Of a stretch of DNA of 64,000 nt, positions 36,969 through 47,035 are shown piece by piece. Position 1 is the stretch's first letter, and each line of letters begins with the position of its first letter. The notes under the pieces are model-generated. The model saw only the letters and a program-made list of their open reading frames with translations, made no database searches and was not told where the DNA came from. The stretch lies in the NCBI RefSeq assembly GCF_040939305.1, contig NZ_CP162511.1:3410001-3474000 (forward strand). The letters are read 5' to 3'. Source of the stretch: Herbiconiux sp. A18JL235 (lineage in GTDB: Bacteria > Actinomycetota > Actinomycetes > Actinomycetales > Microbacteriaceae). The translations under genes and the position numbers were made by a program.

Positions 36969-37000
36969 GAAGGCCCCCGCCCGGGAGGGCGAGGGCCTTC
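36969..37000. terminator. Hairpin between convergent nagA and icd
   Basis: GAAGGCCC and GGGCCTTC arms, with inner CGCCC/GGGCG pairs, form a 13-14-bp stem. It lies between two converging genes and probably serves both. Confidence 0.75.
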
Positions 37001-37023
37001 GTGCGCGATGCGCCGGGCGCGGC

Positions 37024-38244
37024 TTACGCCGCGGCCATGCGCTCCTGGAGGTTGGCGTCGAGGGTCGCGAGGAACTCCTCGGTGGTCTGGTACGCCTGGT
37101 CGGGGCCGACGAGCAGCGCGAGGTCCTTCGTCATCTTGCCCGACTCGACGGTCTTGATGACCACGTCTTCGAGGGTGAGCGAGAAGTCGATGAGCTCCTG
37201 GTTGCCGTCGAGCTTGCCGCGGTGGGCGAGGCCACGGGTCCACGCGAAGATCGAGGCGATCGGGTTCGTGGAGGTGGGCTTGCCCGCCTGGTGCTGGCGA
37301 TAGTGGCGGGTGACGGTGCCGTGGGCGGCCTCCGCCTCGACGACCGAGCCGTCGGGGGTGGAGAGCACCGAGGTCATGAGGCCGAGCGAGCCGAAGCCCT
37401 GCGCCACGGTGTCGCTCTGCACGTCGCCGTCGTAGTTCTTGCAGGCCCAGACGTAGCCGCCCTCCCACTTCATGGCCGAGGCGACCATGTCGTCGATGAG
37501 GCGGTGCTCGTAGGTGAGGCCGGCGGCGTCGAACTGCTCCTTGAACTCGGTCTCGTAGATCTCCTGGAAGATGTCCTTGAAGCGGCCGTCGTAGGCCTTC
37601 AGGATGGTGTTCTTCGTCGAGAGGTAGACGGGGTAGTTGCGGGCCAGGCCGTAGTTGAGGGATGCGCGGGCGAAGTCGCGGATCGAGGCGTCCTGGTTGT
37701 ACTGCACCTGCGCGATGCCGTCGTCGGGAGCGTCGTAGACCTCGAACTTCATCGGCTCCGAGCCGTCTTCGGGCGCGAACTCGACCGTGAGCTTGCCCTT
37801 GCCCTTGAACACGAAGTCGGTGGCGCGGTACTGGTCGCCGAAGGCGTGACGGCCGATGATGATCGGCTTGTTCCAGCCCGGCACGAGCCGCGGGATGTTC
37901 GAGATGATGATGGGCTCACGGAAGATGACGCCGCCCAGGATGTTGCGGATGGTGCCGTTCGGCGACTTCCACATCTTCTTCAGGCCGAACTCCTCGACCC
38001 GCGCCTCGTCGGGCGTGATGGTGGCGCACTTCACGCCGACGCCGTGCTTCTGGATGGCGTGGGCCGCGTCGATGGTGACCTGGTCGTCAGTCGCGTCGCG
38101 GTGCTCGATGCCGAGGTCGTAGTACTCGAGGTTCACGTCGAGATAGGGGTGGATCAGCGTGTCTTTGATGGCCTGCCAGATGATGCGGGTCATCTCGTCG
38201 CCGTCGAGCTCGACGACCGTGCCTTCAACCTTGATCTTGGACAA
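37024..38244 (-). CDS. icd: NADP-dependent isocitrate dehydrogenase
   Basis: A 406-residue TCA-cycle enzyme of the eukaryote-like homodimeric class. Seen: [40 protein letters not shown] (substrate Ser/Asn/Arg), [39 protein letters not shown] with the metal Asp residues, and [15 protein letters not shown], typical of NADP use. The start is a TTG at 38244. A TAAACT -10 box lies at 38284-38289 (minus), and a 14-bp palindrome overlaps its -35. Confidence 0.97.
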   Translation of the reverse strand: MSKIKVEGTVVELDGDEMTRIIWQAIKDTLIHPYLDVNLEYYDLGIEHRDATDDQVTIDAAHAIQKHGVGVKCATITPDEARVEEFGLKKMWKSPNGTIRNILGGVIFREPIIISNIPRLVPGWNKPIIIGRHAFGDQYRATDFVFKGKGKLTVEFAPEDGSEPMKFEVYDAPDDGIAQVQYNQDASIRDFARASLNYGLARNYPVYLSTKNTILKAYDGRFKDIFQEIYETEFKEQFDAAGLTYEHRLIDDMVASAMKWEGGYVWACKNYDGDVQSDTVAQGFGSLGLMTSVLSTPDGSVVEAEAAHGTVTRHYRQHQAGKPTSTNPIASIFAWTRGLAHRGKLDGNQELIDFSLTLEDVVIKTVESGKMTKDLALLVGPDQAYQTTEEFLATLDANLQERMAAA

Positions 38245-38305
38245 TTCAGCTCCTCAACAGCCGCCGGATATGGGCCGTCACTCAGTTTACCCTCTCCCCG
38301 AAATA

Positions 38306-38319
38306 TCTCGACGTCGAGA
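38306..38319. promoter_or_regulatory. Palindromic operator candidate at the icd promoter
   Basis: TCTCGACGTCGAGA is a perfect 14-bp palindrome. Its distal half coincides with the position of the -35 for the TAAACT box at 38284-38289. The regulator is unknown. Confidence 0.5.
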
Positions 38320-38376
38320 CAATTCACCCCCACGTAACCCCCAGGCGGGGCGGTGGCGCGGCCTCGGCCCAGCCGT

Positions 38377-38382
38377 TAGCCT
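38377..38382 (+). promoter_or_regulatory. -10 box of a probable leaderless promoter
   Basis: TAGCCT is followed by six bases and the ATG of the GNAT gene at 38389. Confidence 0.5.
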
Positions 38383-38388
38383 GAGTCC

Positions 38389-38841
38389 ATGAGTGAACTG
38401 AAGCTCGTCGAGCTGTCGGCGTCGAACATCGTCGCCGCCAACACCCTGACGCTGAAGCCCGGCCAGGAGCAGTACGTCGCACCGGTGTCGCACTCCATCG
38501 CCGAGGCGTACGTCAACCCGGTCACCGCCTGGCCGCGGGTGGTGCTCGAAGACGACGAGGTCGTCGGCTTCATCATGGGCAACTTCGATCCCGATGCGCA
38601 GGAAGACGAGTTCCGCAGCTGCATCTGGCGCATCAACGTCGCCGCCGACGCGCAGGGTCACGGCGTCGGCCGCTTCGCCGTGCTCGCCCTCGCCGACGAG
38701 GCGCGTCAGCGCGGCTTCGAGCAGATCACCGTCATCTTCGAGCCGGGCGAAGACGGCCCTGCCGCCTTCTTCGAGAAGATCGGCTTCGTCGCCACCGGCG
38801 AGACGCCGTACGGCGAGACGATCGCTGCCCTCACCCTCTGA
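38389..38841 (+). CDS. GNAT-family N-acetyltransferase
   Basis: A 150-residue acetyltransferase. The acetyl-CoA loop is seen in RINVAADAQGHGVGRFAVLALADEA (QGHGVG core), and a C-terminal FFEKIGFVATGE matches motif B of the fold. An N-terminal segment ending VSHSIAEAYVNP suggests the spermidine/diamine acetyltransferase-like branch, but the substrate is not certain. The mRNA is probably leaderless. It is followed by two small genes on the same strand. Confidence 0.85.
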   Translation: MSELKLVELSASNIVAANTLTLKPGQEQYVAPVSHSIAEAYVNPVTAWPRVVLEDDEVVGFIMGNFDPDAQEDEFRSCIWRINVAADAQGHGVGRFAVLALADEARQRGFEQITVIFEPGEDGPAAFFEKIGFVATGETPYGETIAALTL

Positions 38842-38889
38842 ATCCGGATTGCGCGGGGCCGGCCCCGGCAGCCACGAACGGGGCAGACG

Positions 38890-39252
38890 GTGAGCGACGA
38901 CGACGGACTCCCCACCTTCGTCGAGGCCGTGCTCGAGGTCGTCGACTCCATCCCGCCCGGCCGTGTGCTCTCCTACGGCGACGTCGCGGCCCTCCTCGGC
39001 ACCCGTGCCGCAAGGGCGGTCGGCAGCACGATGCGTCGCTACGGCCACGCCCATCCGTGGTGGCGGGTGGTGCGATCGGGAGGCCTTCCTCCCATGGGCC
39101 ACGAGGCCAGGGCGCGAGCGCACTACGAGGCGGAGGGAACCCCGCTCCGAGCGATCTCGCGGGAACCGGGGTACGCGGTCGACTACGCTAAGGCGATGTG
39201 GCATCCGTCGCACCCGGATGCCCACGACGAGAGGACCGACCACAGCAGATGA
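38890..39252 (+). CDS. Alkyltransferase-like (ATL) protein of the MGMT family
   Basis: A 120-residue protein that matches only the DNA-binding half of O6-alkylguanine-DNA alkyltransferases: VLEVVDSIPPGRVLSYGDVAALLG, RAVGSTMRR (arginine finger) and GLPPMG. At the active site the usual PCHRV reads PWWRV (residues 56-60), so the acceptor Cys is Trp. Such ATL proteins bind alkylated guanine and hand the lesion to nucleotide excision repair rather than repairing it. The GTG start is used; the C-terminus overlaps the next ATG (ATGA). Confidence 0.88.
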   Translation: MSDDDGLPTFVEAVLEVVDSIPPGRVLSYGDVAALLGTRAARAVGSTMRRYGHAHPWWRVVRSGGLPPMGHEARARAHYEAEGTPLRAISREPGYAVDYAKAMWHPSHPDAHDERTDHSR

Positions 39253-39656
39253 AGACGCGCGCGCTCCCCGCCGCCCTGGCGGCGGCCGGACTCGTCGCCG
39301 CGTTGTCAGGATGCACCCTCGCCAACGCCATCACTCCCCCCGTCGAGGCCCAGCTCTACCCGACGGCCGCCGATGGCCAGGCATCGAATGCGAGCATCCC
39401 CATCCCCTCTTGGGTTCCCGACGACGCCACGATGATCCGCATCAAGGAGAACTCCGAGACCGGGGCGACCATCATGCAGTTCACCACGGGAGCCGCCGTG
39501 CTGGGTGGCGCCTGCGAGCCCGGAGCCACGGATGCGGCGCCGGCCCTGCAAGACACCTGGTGGCCCCAGACGCTGCCGCCGGTGGAGAACATCAACTGCC
39601 AAGACGGCTGGAAGATCTTCGGCGCCGGCAACGGCATGTTCGATGCCTGGAAGTAG
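39249..39656 (+). CDS. Small secreted lipoprotein of unknown function
   Basis: A 135-residue protein with a signal peptide ending in LSGC (Cys22), so it is lipid-anchored outside. The mature part has three further Cys and Trp-rich segments (WWPQTLPPVENINCQDGWKIF). No family is recognised. It is translationally coupled to the ATL gene and its stop is only 6 bp from the converging ABC exporter gene. Confidence 0.8.
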   Translation: MKTRALPAALAAAGLVAALSGCTLANAITPPVEAQLYPTAADGQASNASIPIPSWVPDDATMIRIKENSETGATIMQFTTGAAVLGGACEPGATDAAPALQDTWWPQTLPPVENINCQDGWKIFGAGNGMFDAWK

Positions 39657-39662
39657 CGACCG

Positions 39663-41477
39663 CTACACCAGGGATCCGCGCCACGAGGCGTGCAGCTGGG
39701 CGAACCGCCCCTCCCCCGCGATGAGCTCGGCGGGAGTGCCGTCCTCGACGATGCGCCCGCGCTCCATCACGAGCACCCGGTCGGCGATCGACACCGTCGA
39801 GAGGCGGTGCGCGATGATCACGGCAGTGCGGTCGGCGAGCAGGGTCTGCAGCGCCTCCTGCACGAGCCGCTCGCTCGGGATGTCGAGCGAGGCGGTCGCC
39901 TCGTCGAGGATGAGCACCGCGGGGTTCGCGAGGAACGCCCGGGCGAACGAGATGAGCTGCCGCTGCCCGGCCGACACCCTGCCGCCGCGCTTGTTCACGT
40001 CGGTGTCGTAGCCGTTCGGCAGACCCGCGATGAACTCGTCGGCCCCGACGGCCTTCGCCGCTGCGACGATCTCCTCCGGTGTCGCGTCGGGTTTGCCGAT
40101 CGCGATGTTGTCGGCGACCGTCCCCGAGAACAGGTAGGCCTCCTGGGTGACCATCACGATGGCACGCCGCAGGTCTTTCGGGTGCAGTTCCCGCAGGTCG
40201 AGCCCGTCGAGAGTGATGCGGCCCGCGGTGGGGTCGTAGAAGCGGGAGATCAGCTTCGCGAGCGTCGACTTGCCCGCGCCGGTCGAGCCGACGAGCGCGA
40301 CGGTCTGGCCGGCGGGGATGTCGAGGTCGAACTCGGGGAGGATGGGGCGGGCCGGGTCGTAGCCGAACTCAACCCTTTCGAACCGCACGGCACCCGACGA
40401 GACCCAGAGGTCGACGGGCCGGTCGGGGTCGGGGACGCTCGGCCGCTCCTCGAGCACGCCCGAGATCTTCTCGAGGGCCGCGGTGGCGCTCTGGTAGCCG
40501 TTGTAAAACATCGCCATGTCTTCCATGGGGTCGAAGAAGCGGCGGGTGTAGAGCACCGCGGCGAGCAGCACACCGATCTCGAGCCCGCCGTCGACGACGC
40601 GGAAGCCGCCGACCAGCAGCACCACGGCCACCGCGATGTTGCCGATGAGCACGAGGCCCGGGTCGTAGATGCCGAACAGCCTGATCACCCGGCCGTTCGA
40701 GTGCCGGTAGTCCTCCACCAGCTCGGCGAACTCCGCCTCGTTGCGGCGCTCCTTGCGGAACGCCTTCACGGCCCGGATGCCCGTCATGCTCTCGACGAAC
40801 TGCACGATGAGGCGCGCCGATGCCACCCGGGTGCGCCGGAACATCCGTTGCGACCTCACCTGGAACCAGCGCGTCAGCACGGCGAGCGGTACCAGCGAGG
40901 CGAGCAGGATGAGTCCGCTCTCGACGTCAAGCAGGAACAGGGCGACTGCGGTGAAGAGCATGTACAGCACGCCCTGCACGAGCTGGTTGATGCCCGAGTC
41001 GAGCAGCTCCCGGATGGCGTCGAGGTCGCTGGTCTGGCGCGAGATGATGCGGCCCGAGGTGTAGCTCTCGTGGAACTCGAGGCTCAGCTTCTGGGTGTGC
41101 AGGAACACGCGGCGGCGCAGGTCGAACAGGATCGCCTGGCTGATGCGTGCCGAGAGCACGGTGAACCAGGCGATGAGCCCGGCGCCCGTGATGCCCGCGA
41201 GGAGGTAGGCCACCCCGGCGAGCGCCACTGGCATCCAGTCGGAGCCGAGCAGAGCGGGGAGCCCGGTGTCGATGCCGTAGGCGATGATGGCGGGGCCCGC
41301 CACCTGGGACACGGTGCTGATGACGACGACGACGATGCTGAGCGCGAGGCTCCCGCGCATCGGGTGCACGAGCGAGCCGAGCAGGCGCAGCGACCTCGCC
41401 CGGATCTGCTTGCTCTCGGCGCGGCTGAGGTCGTCGCGCTCCTCGCCCTCGACGCCGCTGACGGATGCGTCGGTCAT
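39663..41477 (-). CDS. ABC exporter half-transporter, canonical ATP site
   Basis: A 604-residue half transporter with a 40-residue polar N-terminus, six membrane helices and a canonical ATPase: GSTGAGKS, signature [18 protein letters not shown] and IIAHRLSTV. It overlaps the upstream partner gene by 4 bp. The pair forms a heterodimeric exporter with one catalytic site, here supplied by this subunit. The substrate is unknown; there is no adjacent regulator. Confidence 0.92.
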   Translation of the reverse strand: MTDASVSGVEGEERDDLSRAESKQIRARSLRLLGSLVHPMRGSLALSIVVVVISTVSQVAGPAIIAYGIDTGLPALLGSDWMPVALAGVAYLLAGITGAGLIAWFTVLSARISQAILFDLRRRVFLHTQKLSLEFHESYTSGRIISRQTSDLDAIRELLDSGINQLVQGVLYMLFTAVALFLLDVESGLILLASLVPLAVLTRWFQVRSQRMFRRTRVASARLIVQFVESMTGIRAVKAFRKERRNEAEFAELVEDYRHSNGRVIRLFGIYDPGLVLIGNIAVAVVLLVGGFRVVDGGLEIGVLLAAVLYTRRFFDPMEDMAMFYNGYQSATAALEKISGVLEERPSVPDPDRPVDLWVSSGAVRFERVEFGYDPARPILPEFDLDIPAGQTVALVGSTGAGKSTLAKLISRFYDPTAGRITLDGLDLRELHPKDLRRAIVMVTQEAYLFSGTVADNIAIGKPDATPEEIVAAAKAVGADEFIAGLPNGYDTDVNKRGGRVSAGQRQLISFARAFLANPAVLILDEATASLDIPSERLVQEALQTLLADRTAVIIAHRLSTVSIADRVLVMERGRIVEDGTPAELIAGEGRFAQLHASWRGSLV

Positions 41478-43303
41478 CGTGCCACCTCCTCTCGTTCGGT
41501 GTCGGTATCGGTCTGGGCCCCCTGTGCGCTCGCCGCGGCCTCGGCCTCGAGGCTCGAGATGACGAAGCGGTAGTGCTCGTTCGTCGCCAGCAGCTCCGAG
41601 TGCGTGCCCACCGCGGTGACCTTCCCGTCTTGCAGCAGGGCGACCCGGTCGGCGAGCGCGACCGTCGACGGGCGGTGGGCGACGATGAGCGCGGTCGTGG
41701 TGGCGAGCACCCGGCGCAGAGCCGCCTCCACCAGCGCCTCGGTGTCGACGTCGAGGGCCGAGAGCGGGTCGTCGAGCACCAGGATGCTCGGCTTGGCCGC
41801 GATGGCACGGGCGAGCGCCAAGCGCTGGCGCTGGCCGCCGGAGAGGCTGAGCCCCTCCTCGCCCACCCGGGTGTCGAGGCCATCGGGCAGATCGTCGACG
41901 AAGGTCGCCTGAGCGATCTCGAGCGCTTCCCGCAGCTCGGCCTCCGATGCCTCCGGGCGGCCGAGCAGCACGTTCTCGCGCACCGTCTGGCTGAACAGGG
42001 TCGCCTCCTCGAACGCCATCGCCACGCGGGAGCGCAGTTCTTCGCGCCGCAGCCGCCGCACGTCGACACCGTCGACCTTCACGGCACCGCCGGTGACGTC
42101 GTAGAGGCGGGTGGTGAGCGCGGTGAGCGTCGACTTGCCCGAGCCGGTGAGGCCGACGAGCGCCATGGTCTCGCCGGGGCGCACGGTGAGGTCGACGCCG
42201 TCGAGCAGGTCGGGGAAGCGCTCGGGCGCGTCTTGGTAGCGGAAGTGCACCGCGTCGAACACGAGCTCGCCGCGCCCGTCGACCACCGTCTCGGGCGAGT
42301 CGGGGTCGGTGATGGTGTTGCGCTCGTCCATCACCTCGAAGAAGCGCTGCGTGGCGGTCTTCGCGTCGAGGGTCATGGCGAGGAAGTACCCCATCGACCA
42401 GATGGGGAACAGCAGCACCGTGCCGGTGGCGAAGAACGCCACGAGCTGCCCCACCGAGGTCTGCCCGGTGGAGGCGAGCCACACCCCGGTGACCAGGCAC
42501 ACGCCGAAGGCGACGTCGGGGATGAGCGTGAGGTAGAGCCAGATGCCCGCGATGGCCTTGGCCTTCTCGATCTCGGTGCCGCGCAGCTCCTCGGCCTGAC
42601 GCTCGAAGCGCTTGAGGGCGTAGCGGCTGCGGCCGAAGGCCTTGAGCACCCGGATGCCGTGCACCGACTCCTCGACGCTGGTGGCCAGGTCGCCCGCCTG
42701 GTCCTGACTGCGGCGGGCGACATCGGAGTACCGGCGCTCGAACGAGAAGCTGTAGAGGATGACGGGGATGGCGGCGGCCAGGAAGATGAGTCCGAGCACC
42801 CAGTTCAGGCTGATGAGGATGGCGATGCCGCCGATGAGCGTGAGCACGTTGACGACGAGCAGCACGAGCCCGAACGACAGCCAGCGGCGGATGAGGTTGA
42901 GGTCGCTCACGGCGCGCGAGAGCAACTGCCCGCTCGGCCAGCGGTCGTGGAACGACACCGGCAGGTCTTGCAGCTGGGCGTAGAGCGCGTTGCGCATGCG
43001 CGCCTCGACATGCGTGCCAGGAGTGAGCACCAGGGCGCGGCGGAGGCCGATCAGCACGGCCTCCAGCACGCCGAGCCCCAGCACGATTCCGCCGGCCAAC
43101 CAGATCTGGCGCTCGTCGCCGTCGGCGAGCGGGCCGTCGACGAGCCACTGCAGCACCTGCGGAATGGCGAGCGCGACCAGCGAGGCGAGCAGAGAGACCA
43201 CCATCGCGGTGTAGATGCGCGGCAGCGCCTGCTTCGCGAAGGGTCGCAGGCGCGCCAGGACCGCCACCGTGCCGGTGGGCTTCTGGTCGTGCGGGGTGCT
43301 CAT
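41474..43303 (-). CDS. ABC exporter half-transporter, degenerate ATP site
   Basis: The 609-residue partner with six membrane helices and an ATPase whose Walker B reads [12 protein letters not shown], Asp in place of the catalytic Glu, while the switch His is retained (VAHRPSTV). Walker A GLTGSGKS and signature LSGGQRQR are intact. It differs from the 16.7-kb exporter in keeping the His, so the two pumps are separate subfamilies. Three 18-bp tandem repeats lie just before its start codon. The C-terminus has a polar tail ([11 protein letters not shown]). Confidence 0.92.
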   Translation of the reverse strand: MSTPHDQKPTGTVAVLARLRPFAKQALPRIYTAMVVSLLASLVALAIPQVLQWLVDGPLADGDERQIWLAGGIVLGLGVLEAVLIGLRRALVLTPGTHVEARMRNALYAQLQDLPVSFHDRWPSGQLLSRAVSDLNLIRRWLSFGLVLLVVNVLTLIGGIAILISLNWVLGLIFLAAAIPVILYSFSFERRYSDVARRSQDQAGDLATSVEESVHGIRVLKAFGRSRYALKRFERQAEELRGTEIEKAKAIAGIWLYLTLIPDVAFGVCLVTGVWLASTGQTSVGQLVAFFATGTVLLFPIWSMGYFLAMTLDAKTATQRFFEVMDERNTITDPDSPETVVDGRGELVFDAVHFRYQDAPERFPDLLDGVDLTVRPGETMALVGLTGSGKSTLTALTTRLYDVTGGAVKVDGVDVRRLRREELRSRVAMAFEEATLFSQTVRENVLLGRPEASEAELREALEIAQATFVDDLPDGLDTRVGEEGLSLSGGQRQRLALARAIAAKPSILVLDDPLSALDVDTEALVEAALRRVLATTTALIVAHRPSTVALADRVALLQDGKVTAVGTHSELLATNEHYRFVISSLEAEAAASAQGAQTDTDTEREEVAR

Positions 43304-43316
43304 GATCTCGTCTTTC

Positions 43317-43369
43317 GTCGTGCTGCCCGAGGGCGTCGTGCTGCCCGAGGGAATCGTGCTGCCCGGGGC
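43317..43369. repeat. Three 18-bp tandem repeats upstream of the exporter gene
   Basis: The unit GTCGTGCTGCCCGAGGG occurs at 43317-43333 and 43335-43351, with a variant at 43353-43369. On the minus strand they fill the 5' leader of the exporter operon, ending 14 bp before the ATG. Confidence 0.8.
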
Positions 43370-43483
43370 GCGACGAATACCCCCGTAAAGGGGGTGTCGG
43401 CGTCATGGCAGCCTTACAGGCTAGCTCCCGCGGCCGGGCGACGCAAGCACGGCGTCGAATCGCTCATCGCACGCGCGCGGAGC

Positions 43484-44689
43484 TCAGCGCACGCGCACGG
43501 AGAGGCAGGTGACGCAGCCCTCGAGCTTCTCGAACTCCGAGATGTCGACCGAGATGACGCGGTAGCCGAGCCCCTCGATGAGCCGCGCCGACTCAGGCGC
43601 GGAGGCGGCCACGAGCACCGTGTCGTCGGCGAGCACCACCACGTGGGCACCGCTCGGCTCGGGCACCTCGAGGAAGCGGTCGTAGACGAACGGGTCGTCG
43701 ACGAGCGGACGGTAGCCGATCACCGTGCCGTCGGGGAGTGCCGTGACGGTGCTCTTCAGGTGCAGCGCCTTGGTGACGGGAACCGCCACCACCGAGTAGC
43801 CCCTCGGCGCGAGGATCTTGCGCAGCTGCCGGATGCCGTCGGAGTTCGTGCGACCGCCCCGGCCGACGTACACCGTCGTGCCGATCTTCAGCACGTCGCC
43901 GCCGTCGAGGGTTCCCGGTCGCTCGATGCGCACCACCTCGAGCCCGAGGCCGGTGACGCTCGCCTCGACCGCATCCAGCTCGCCCACACGCGACTCGACG
44001 CCCGGGCTGCCGATCACGGCGAGCGCGCCGAACATCACCACGGCGTCTTCGACGAACACCGAGTCGGGCAGATCGTCGGCGACGGGAACCTCCACGGGCT
44101 CCCAGCCCGCGCCGGTGAGCGCTGCAAGGTAGGCCTCCCACTGCTCCTCCGCCAGGTCGAGATCGACCTCGCTGCGCTCGATGTGCGTGACGACGCCGTC
44201 GGCGAGGCTCTCGGCGGGCCGCCGCACCAAGACGTACCGCTTCTTCAGCACCTCGTCCTGCTCGCTGATGGCGATGGCCGAGTGGATGCGGCGGGCCACG
44301 GTGACGGATGCGACGGTGCCGCCGAGCACGAACAGCAGGTTGTTCCCCACGAGCGTCTGCAGGAGCGGCGCGACCATGTCGCTGAAGGCGATGCCGGCCA
44401 GAAGAGCGGACAGCCCCGTGCCCACGAGCGCCGCGATCACCGAGGAGACGACACCGGCGATGAGCGCGGTGTACCAGCGCCGGAACGCACCGACCAGCCC
44501 GAACACGGCGGTGAACAGGAACAGCAGCAGCGTCGAGTTGAGGAAGTACTCGATGTAGACCGGGAAGACCTGCGGGTTCTGGCTGTTCGCGATGAAGTAC
44601 GCCAGGTCGGCGACGAGCAGCGCGATCACGGCGATCACCGCCGCTGCGGCCACCGAGGCGAGCAGCGAGCGGAGCCGGAACGAGGACAT
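43484..44689 (-). CDS. Dimethylargininase-like hydrolase with N-terminal membrane domain
   Basis: A 401-residue protein. Residues 1-135 form four membrane helices. Residues about 150-401 form a guanidino-group-modifying domain of the DDAH type: DSVFVEDAVVMFG, GTLDGGDVLKIG, LHLKSTVTALPDG with the catalytic His (310), and a terminal CVTCLSV with the catalytic Cys (395). DDAH converts methylarginines to citrulline and methylamines; known bacterial enzymes are about 250 residues and soluble. Membrane anchoring suggests action at the inner face of the membrane. The C-terminal Cys and His positions agree with an active enzyme. The nearby purH gene is probably a separate unit. Confidence 0.8.
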   Translation of the reverse strand: MSSFRLRSLLASVAAAAVIAVIALLVADLAYFIANSQNPQVFPVYIEYFLNSTLLLFLFTAVFGLVGAFRRWYTALIAGVVSSVIAALVGTGLSALLAGIAFSDMVAPLLQTLVGNNLLFVLGGTVASVTVARRIHSAIAISEQDEVLKKRYVLVRRPAESLADGVVTHIERSEVDLDLAEEQWEAYLAALTGAGWEPVEVPVADDLPDSVFVEDAVVMFGALAVIGSPGVESRVGELDAVEASVTGLGLEVVRIERPGTLDGGDVLKIGTTVYVGRGGRTNSDGIRQLRKILAPRGYSVVAVPVTKALHLKSTVTALPDGTVIGYRPLVDDPFVYDRFLEVPEPSGAHVVVLADDTVLVAASAPESARLIEGLGYRVISVDISEFEKLEGCVTCLSVRVR

Positions 44690-44756
44690 AGAGACGACCT
44701 TAGGTGATGCGGGCTGGGCGCCGGCCCAGTGCATCCTGGACGTCGGCCCGGTGGAT

Positions 44757-46439
44757 TCAGTGGAAGAAGTGGCGCTCTCCGGTGAAGTACATCGTCACCC
44801 CGGCCTTCTCGGCGGCGGCGACGACCTCCTCGTCACGCACCGAGCCGCCCGGCTGCACGACGGCCTTCACGCCGGCCTCGAGCAGGATCTCGAGCCCGTC
44901 GGCGAAGGGGAAGAAGGCGTCGGAGGCGGCGACCGACCCTGCGGCACGGTCTCCGGCCCGCGTGACGGCGAGCCGGCACGAGTCGACCCGGTTCACCTGG
45001 CCCATGCCCACGCCCACCGACGCCCCGCCCGAGGCGAGCAGGATGGCGTTCGACTTCACCGAGCGGCACGCCTTCCAGGCGAACTCGAGGTCGTCGAGGG
45101 TCGCTTCGTCGGCAGCGGGGCCGGCAGCGAGCGTCCAGCTCGAGCGATCGAGACCGGCGAAGCCGTCGGGGGTCTGGGCGAGGAAGCCGCCGCTCAGCTG
45201 ACGGAGCTCGGTGGCCTCACGCCCGTACCCCTCGGGAAGAGTGAGCAGGCGCAGGTTCTTCTTGGTCTTCAGCACCTCGAAGGCCTCCGCCTCGAAGGCG
45301 GGCGCCACGAGCACCTCCGTGAAGATGTCCTTCACCGTCTCGGCCATGGCGAGCGTGACCGTGCGGTTGGCGGCGATCACGCCACCGAAGGCCGACAGCG
45401 GGTCGCAGGCGTGCGCCTTGGCGTGGGCGTCGGCGATGGCGTGCCGCGCGTCGATCGAGCGGCCGGCGACCGCGATGCCGCACGGGTTCGCGTGCTTGAT
45501 GATGGCGACGGCGGGCTCGTCGAAGTCGAAGGCGGCGTGCACGGCCGCGTCGGCGTCGACGTAGTTGTTGTACGACATCTCCTTGCCGTGCAGCTGAACG
45601 GCCTGGGCGATGCCGTGACCGTCGACGAGCGCGTAGAGAGCTGCCTCCTGGTGCGAGTTCTCGCCGTAGCGGAGGGTGGCGGTCTTCGTGGCATCGACCG
45701 TGAGGGTCTCGGGGAAGCCCGGTCCCGCATCCGGAACGGCGGTACCCTCGGTGCCGCCGACGCCCTGCACGCCCGCCTCGGCCGAGGCGATCGCCTCGCT
45801 CACCTCGCCGCCCAGCTGCTCGGCGAACCAGCCTGCGACGGCGGTGTCGTAGGAGGCCGTGTGGGCGAAGGCCTGCGCGGCGAGCTCGCGGCGGAGCTCG
45901 AGGGCGGTGCCCCCGGTGGCCACGGCGGCGATGACGTCGTCGTAGCGGTCGGGCGAGACGACGATGGCGACGTTGGCGAAGTTCTTCGCCGACGCGCGCA
46001 CGAGCGCGGGCCCGCCGATGTCGATCTGCTCGATCACGGCGTCGGGGGCGGCACCCGACGCGACCGTCTCGCGGAACGGGTAGAGGTTCACCACGACGAG
46101 GTCGAAGGGGCGGATGCCGAGCTCACCCAGCTGCTTCTCGTGCGACTCGAGACGCAGGTCGGCGAGGATTCCCGCGTGCACTCCCGGGTGCAGCGTCTTC
46201 ACCCGACCGTCGAGCGATTCGGGGAAGCCGGTGACGCTCGACACCTCGGTCACCGAGACGCCCGCGTCGGCGATGCTCTTCGCCGTCGACCCGGTCGAGA
46301 CTATCTCGACACCGTTCGCGGCGAGCGCCTGCACCAGCTCGAGGAGCCCGGTCTTGTCGCTGACGGAGACGAGCGCCCTCGAGATCGGCACCGTGTCGCG
46401 GTGGCGGTAGAGGCTCGGGTCGTGCTGGGGGCCACTCAT
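44757..46439 (-). CDS. purH: AICAR formyltransferase / IMP cyclohydrolase
   Basis: A 560-residue bifunctional enzyme for the last two purine steps. The N-terminal cyclohydrolase domain (residues about 16-150) begins [15 protein letters not shown] with [12 protein letters not shown]. The transformylase domain shows [24 protein letters not shown] with the catalytic Lys-His, and a late [11 protein letters not shown]. It uses 10-formyl-THF, the product of FolD and the substrate of PurU in this window. Its ATG overlaps the purN stop (ATGA). Confidence 0.97.
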   Translation of the reverse strand: MSGPQHDPSLYRHRDTVPISRALVSVSDKTGLLELVQALAANGVEIVSTGSTAKSIADAGVSVTEVSSVTGFPESLDGRVKTLHPGVHAGILADLRLESHEKQLGELGIRPFDLVVVNLYPFRETVASGAAPDAVIEQIDIGGPALVRASAKNFANVAIVVSPDRYDDVIAAVATGGTALELRRELAAQAFAHTASYDTAVAGWFAEQLGGEVSEAIASAEAGVQGVGGTEGTAVPDAGPGFPETLTVDATKTATLRYGENSHQEAALYALVDGHGIAQAVQLHGKEMSYNNYVDADAAVHAAFDFDEPAVAIIKHANPCGIAVAGRSIDARHAIADAHAKAHACDPLSAFGGVIAANRTVTLAMAETVKDIFTEVLVAPAFEAEAFEVLKTKKNLRLLTLPEGYGREATELRQLSGGFLAQTPDGFAGLDRSSWTLAAGPAADEATLDDLEFAWKACRSVKSNAILLASGGASVGVGMGQVNRVDSCRLAVTRAGDRAAGSVAASDAFFPFADGLEILLEAGVKAVVQPGGSVRDEEVVAAAEKAGVTMYFTGERHFFH

Positions 46440-47035
46440 CGTGCTGCTGTCTCCTCGAGGTCGACGTGTCCGTTGGCGATGTCGAGCACGGCCTGCACCA
46501 GCAGGGCCCGCTCGACGGTCTTGATGCGCTCGTGCAGCTCGTGCTCGGTGTCGCCTGGCTCGACGGGCACCGACTGCTGAACGATGACGGGCCCCGTGTC
46601 GACGCCCTCGTCGATCACGTGCACGGTCACGCCCGTCGTGTCGACGCCCGCGGCGAGCGCGTCGCGTACGGCGTGGGCGCCGGGGAAGGCGGGCAAGAGG
46701 GCCGGATGCGTGTTGATGATGCGCGGGGTCAGCGCGGCCACCACGACGGGCGGCAGGATGCGCATGAACCCGGCGCAGACGACGAGGTCGGGCGACCAGC
46801 GTTCGATCTGGGCCAGCAGCTCGGCGCCCCAGGCCTCGCGCGACTCGAAAGCGGTCGGGACGACGGTGAACGACGGCACGCCGTACTCCTCCGCGTGGGC
46901 GAGGCCGGGCGCATCCGTGTCGGAGCCGACGGCGATCACCCGAGCCGGGTACTCGGCATCGTTCGCGGCGTCGAGGAGCGCGCGGAGATTCGAGCCACCC
47001 CCGGAGATCAGGACGAGGAGCGAGAGCACCGTCAC
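46436..47035 (-). CDS. purN: Phosphoribosylglycinamide formyltransferase
   Basis: A 199-residue enzyme that formylates GAR with 10-formyl-THF. Seen: [41 protein letters not shown] (catalytic Asn-His) and [13 protein letters not shown] (catalytic Asp). The GTG start at 47035 overlaps the perM stop (GTGA) and its own stop overlaps purH, so perM-purN-purH are tightly coupled. Confidence 0.96.
   Translation of the reverse strand: MTVLSLLVLISGGGSNLRALLDAANDAEYPARVIAVGSDTDAPGLAHAEEYGVPSFTVVPTAFESREAWGAELLAQIERWSPDLVVCAGFMRILPPVVVAALTPRIINTHPALLPAFPGAHAVRDALAAGVDTTGVTVHVIDEGVDTGPVIVQQSVPVEPGDTEHELHERIKTVERALLVQAVLDIANGHVDLEETAAR

Noticed and set aside
39663..43406. One 1247-codon fused ABC protein
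   Set aside because: The long frame is in the wrong frame for the first exporter gene; the true arrangement is two genes overlapping by ATGA.
41465..44707. A 1080-codon open frame spanning the ABC exporter and the DDAH-like gene
   Set aside because: It crosses two well-supported genes on the other strand and has no similarity to known folds.
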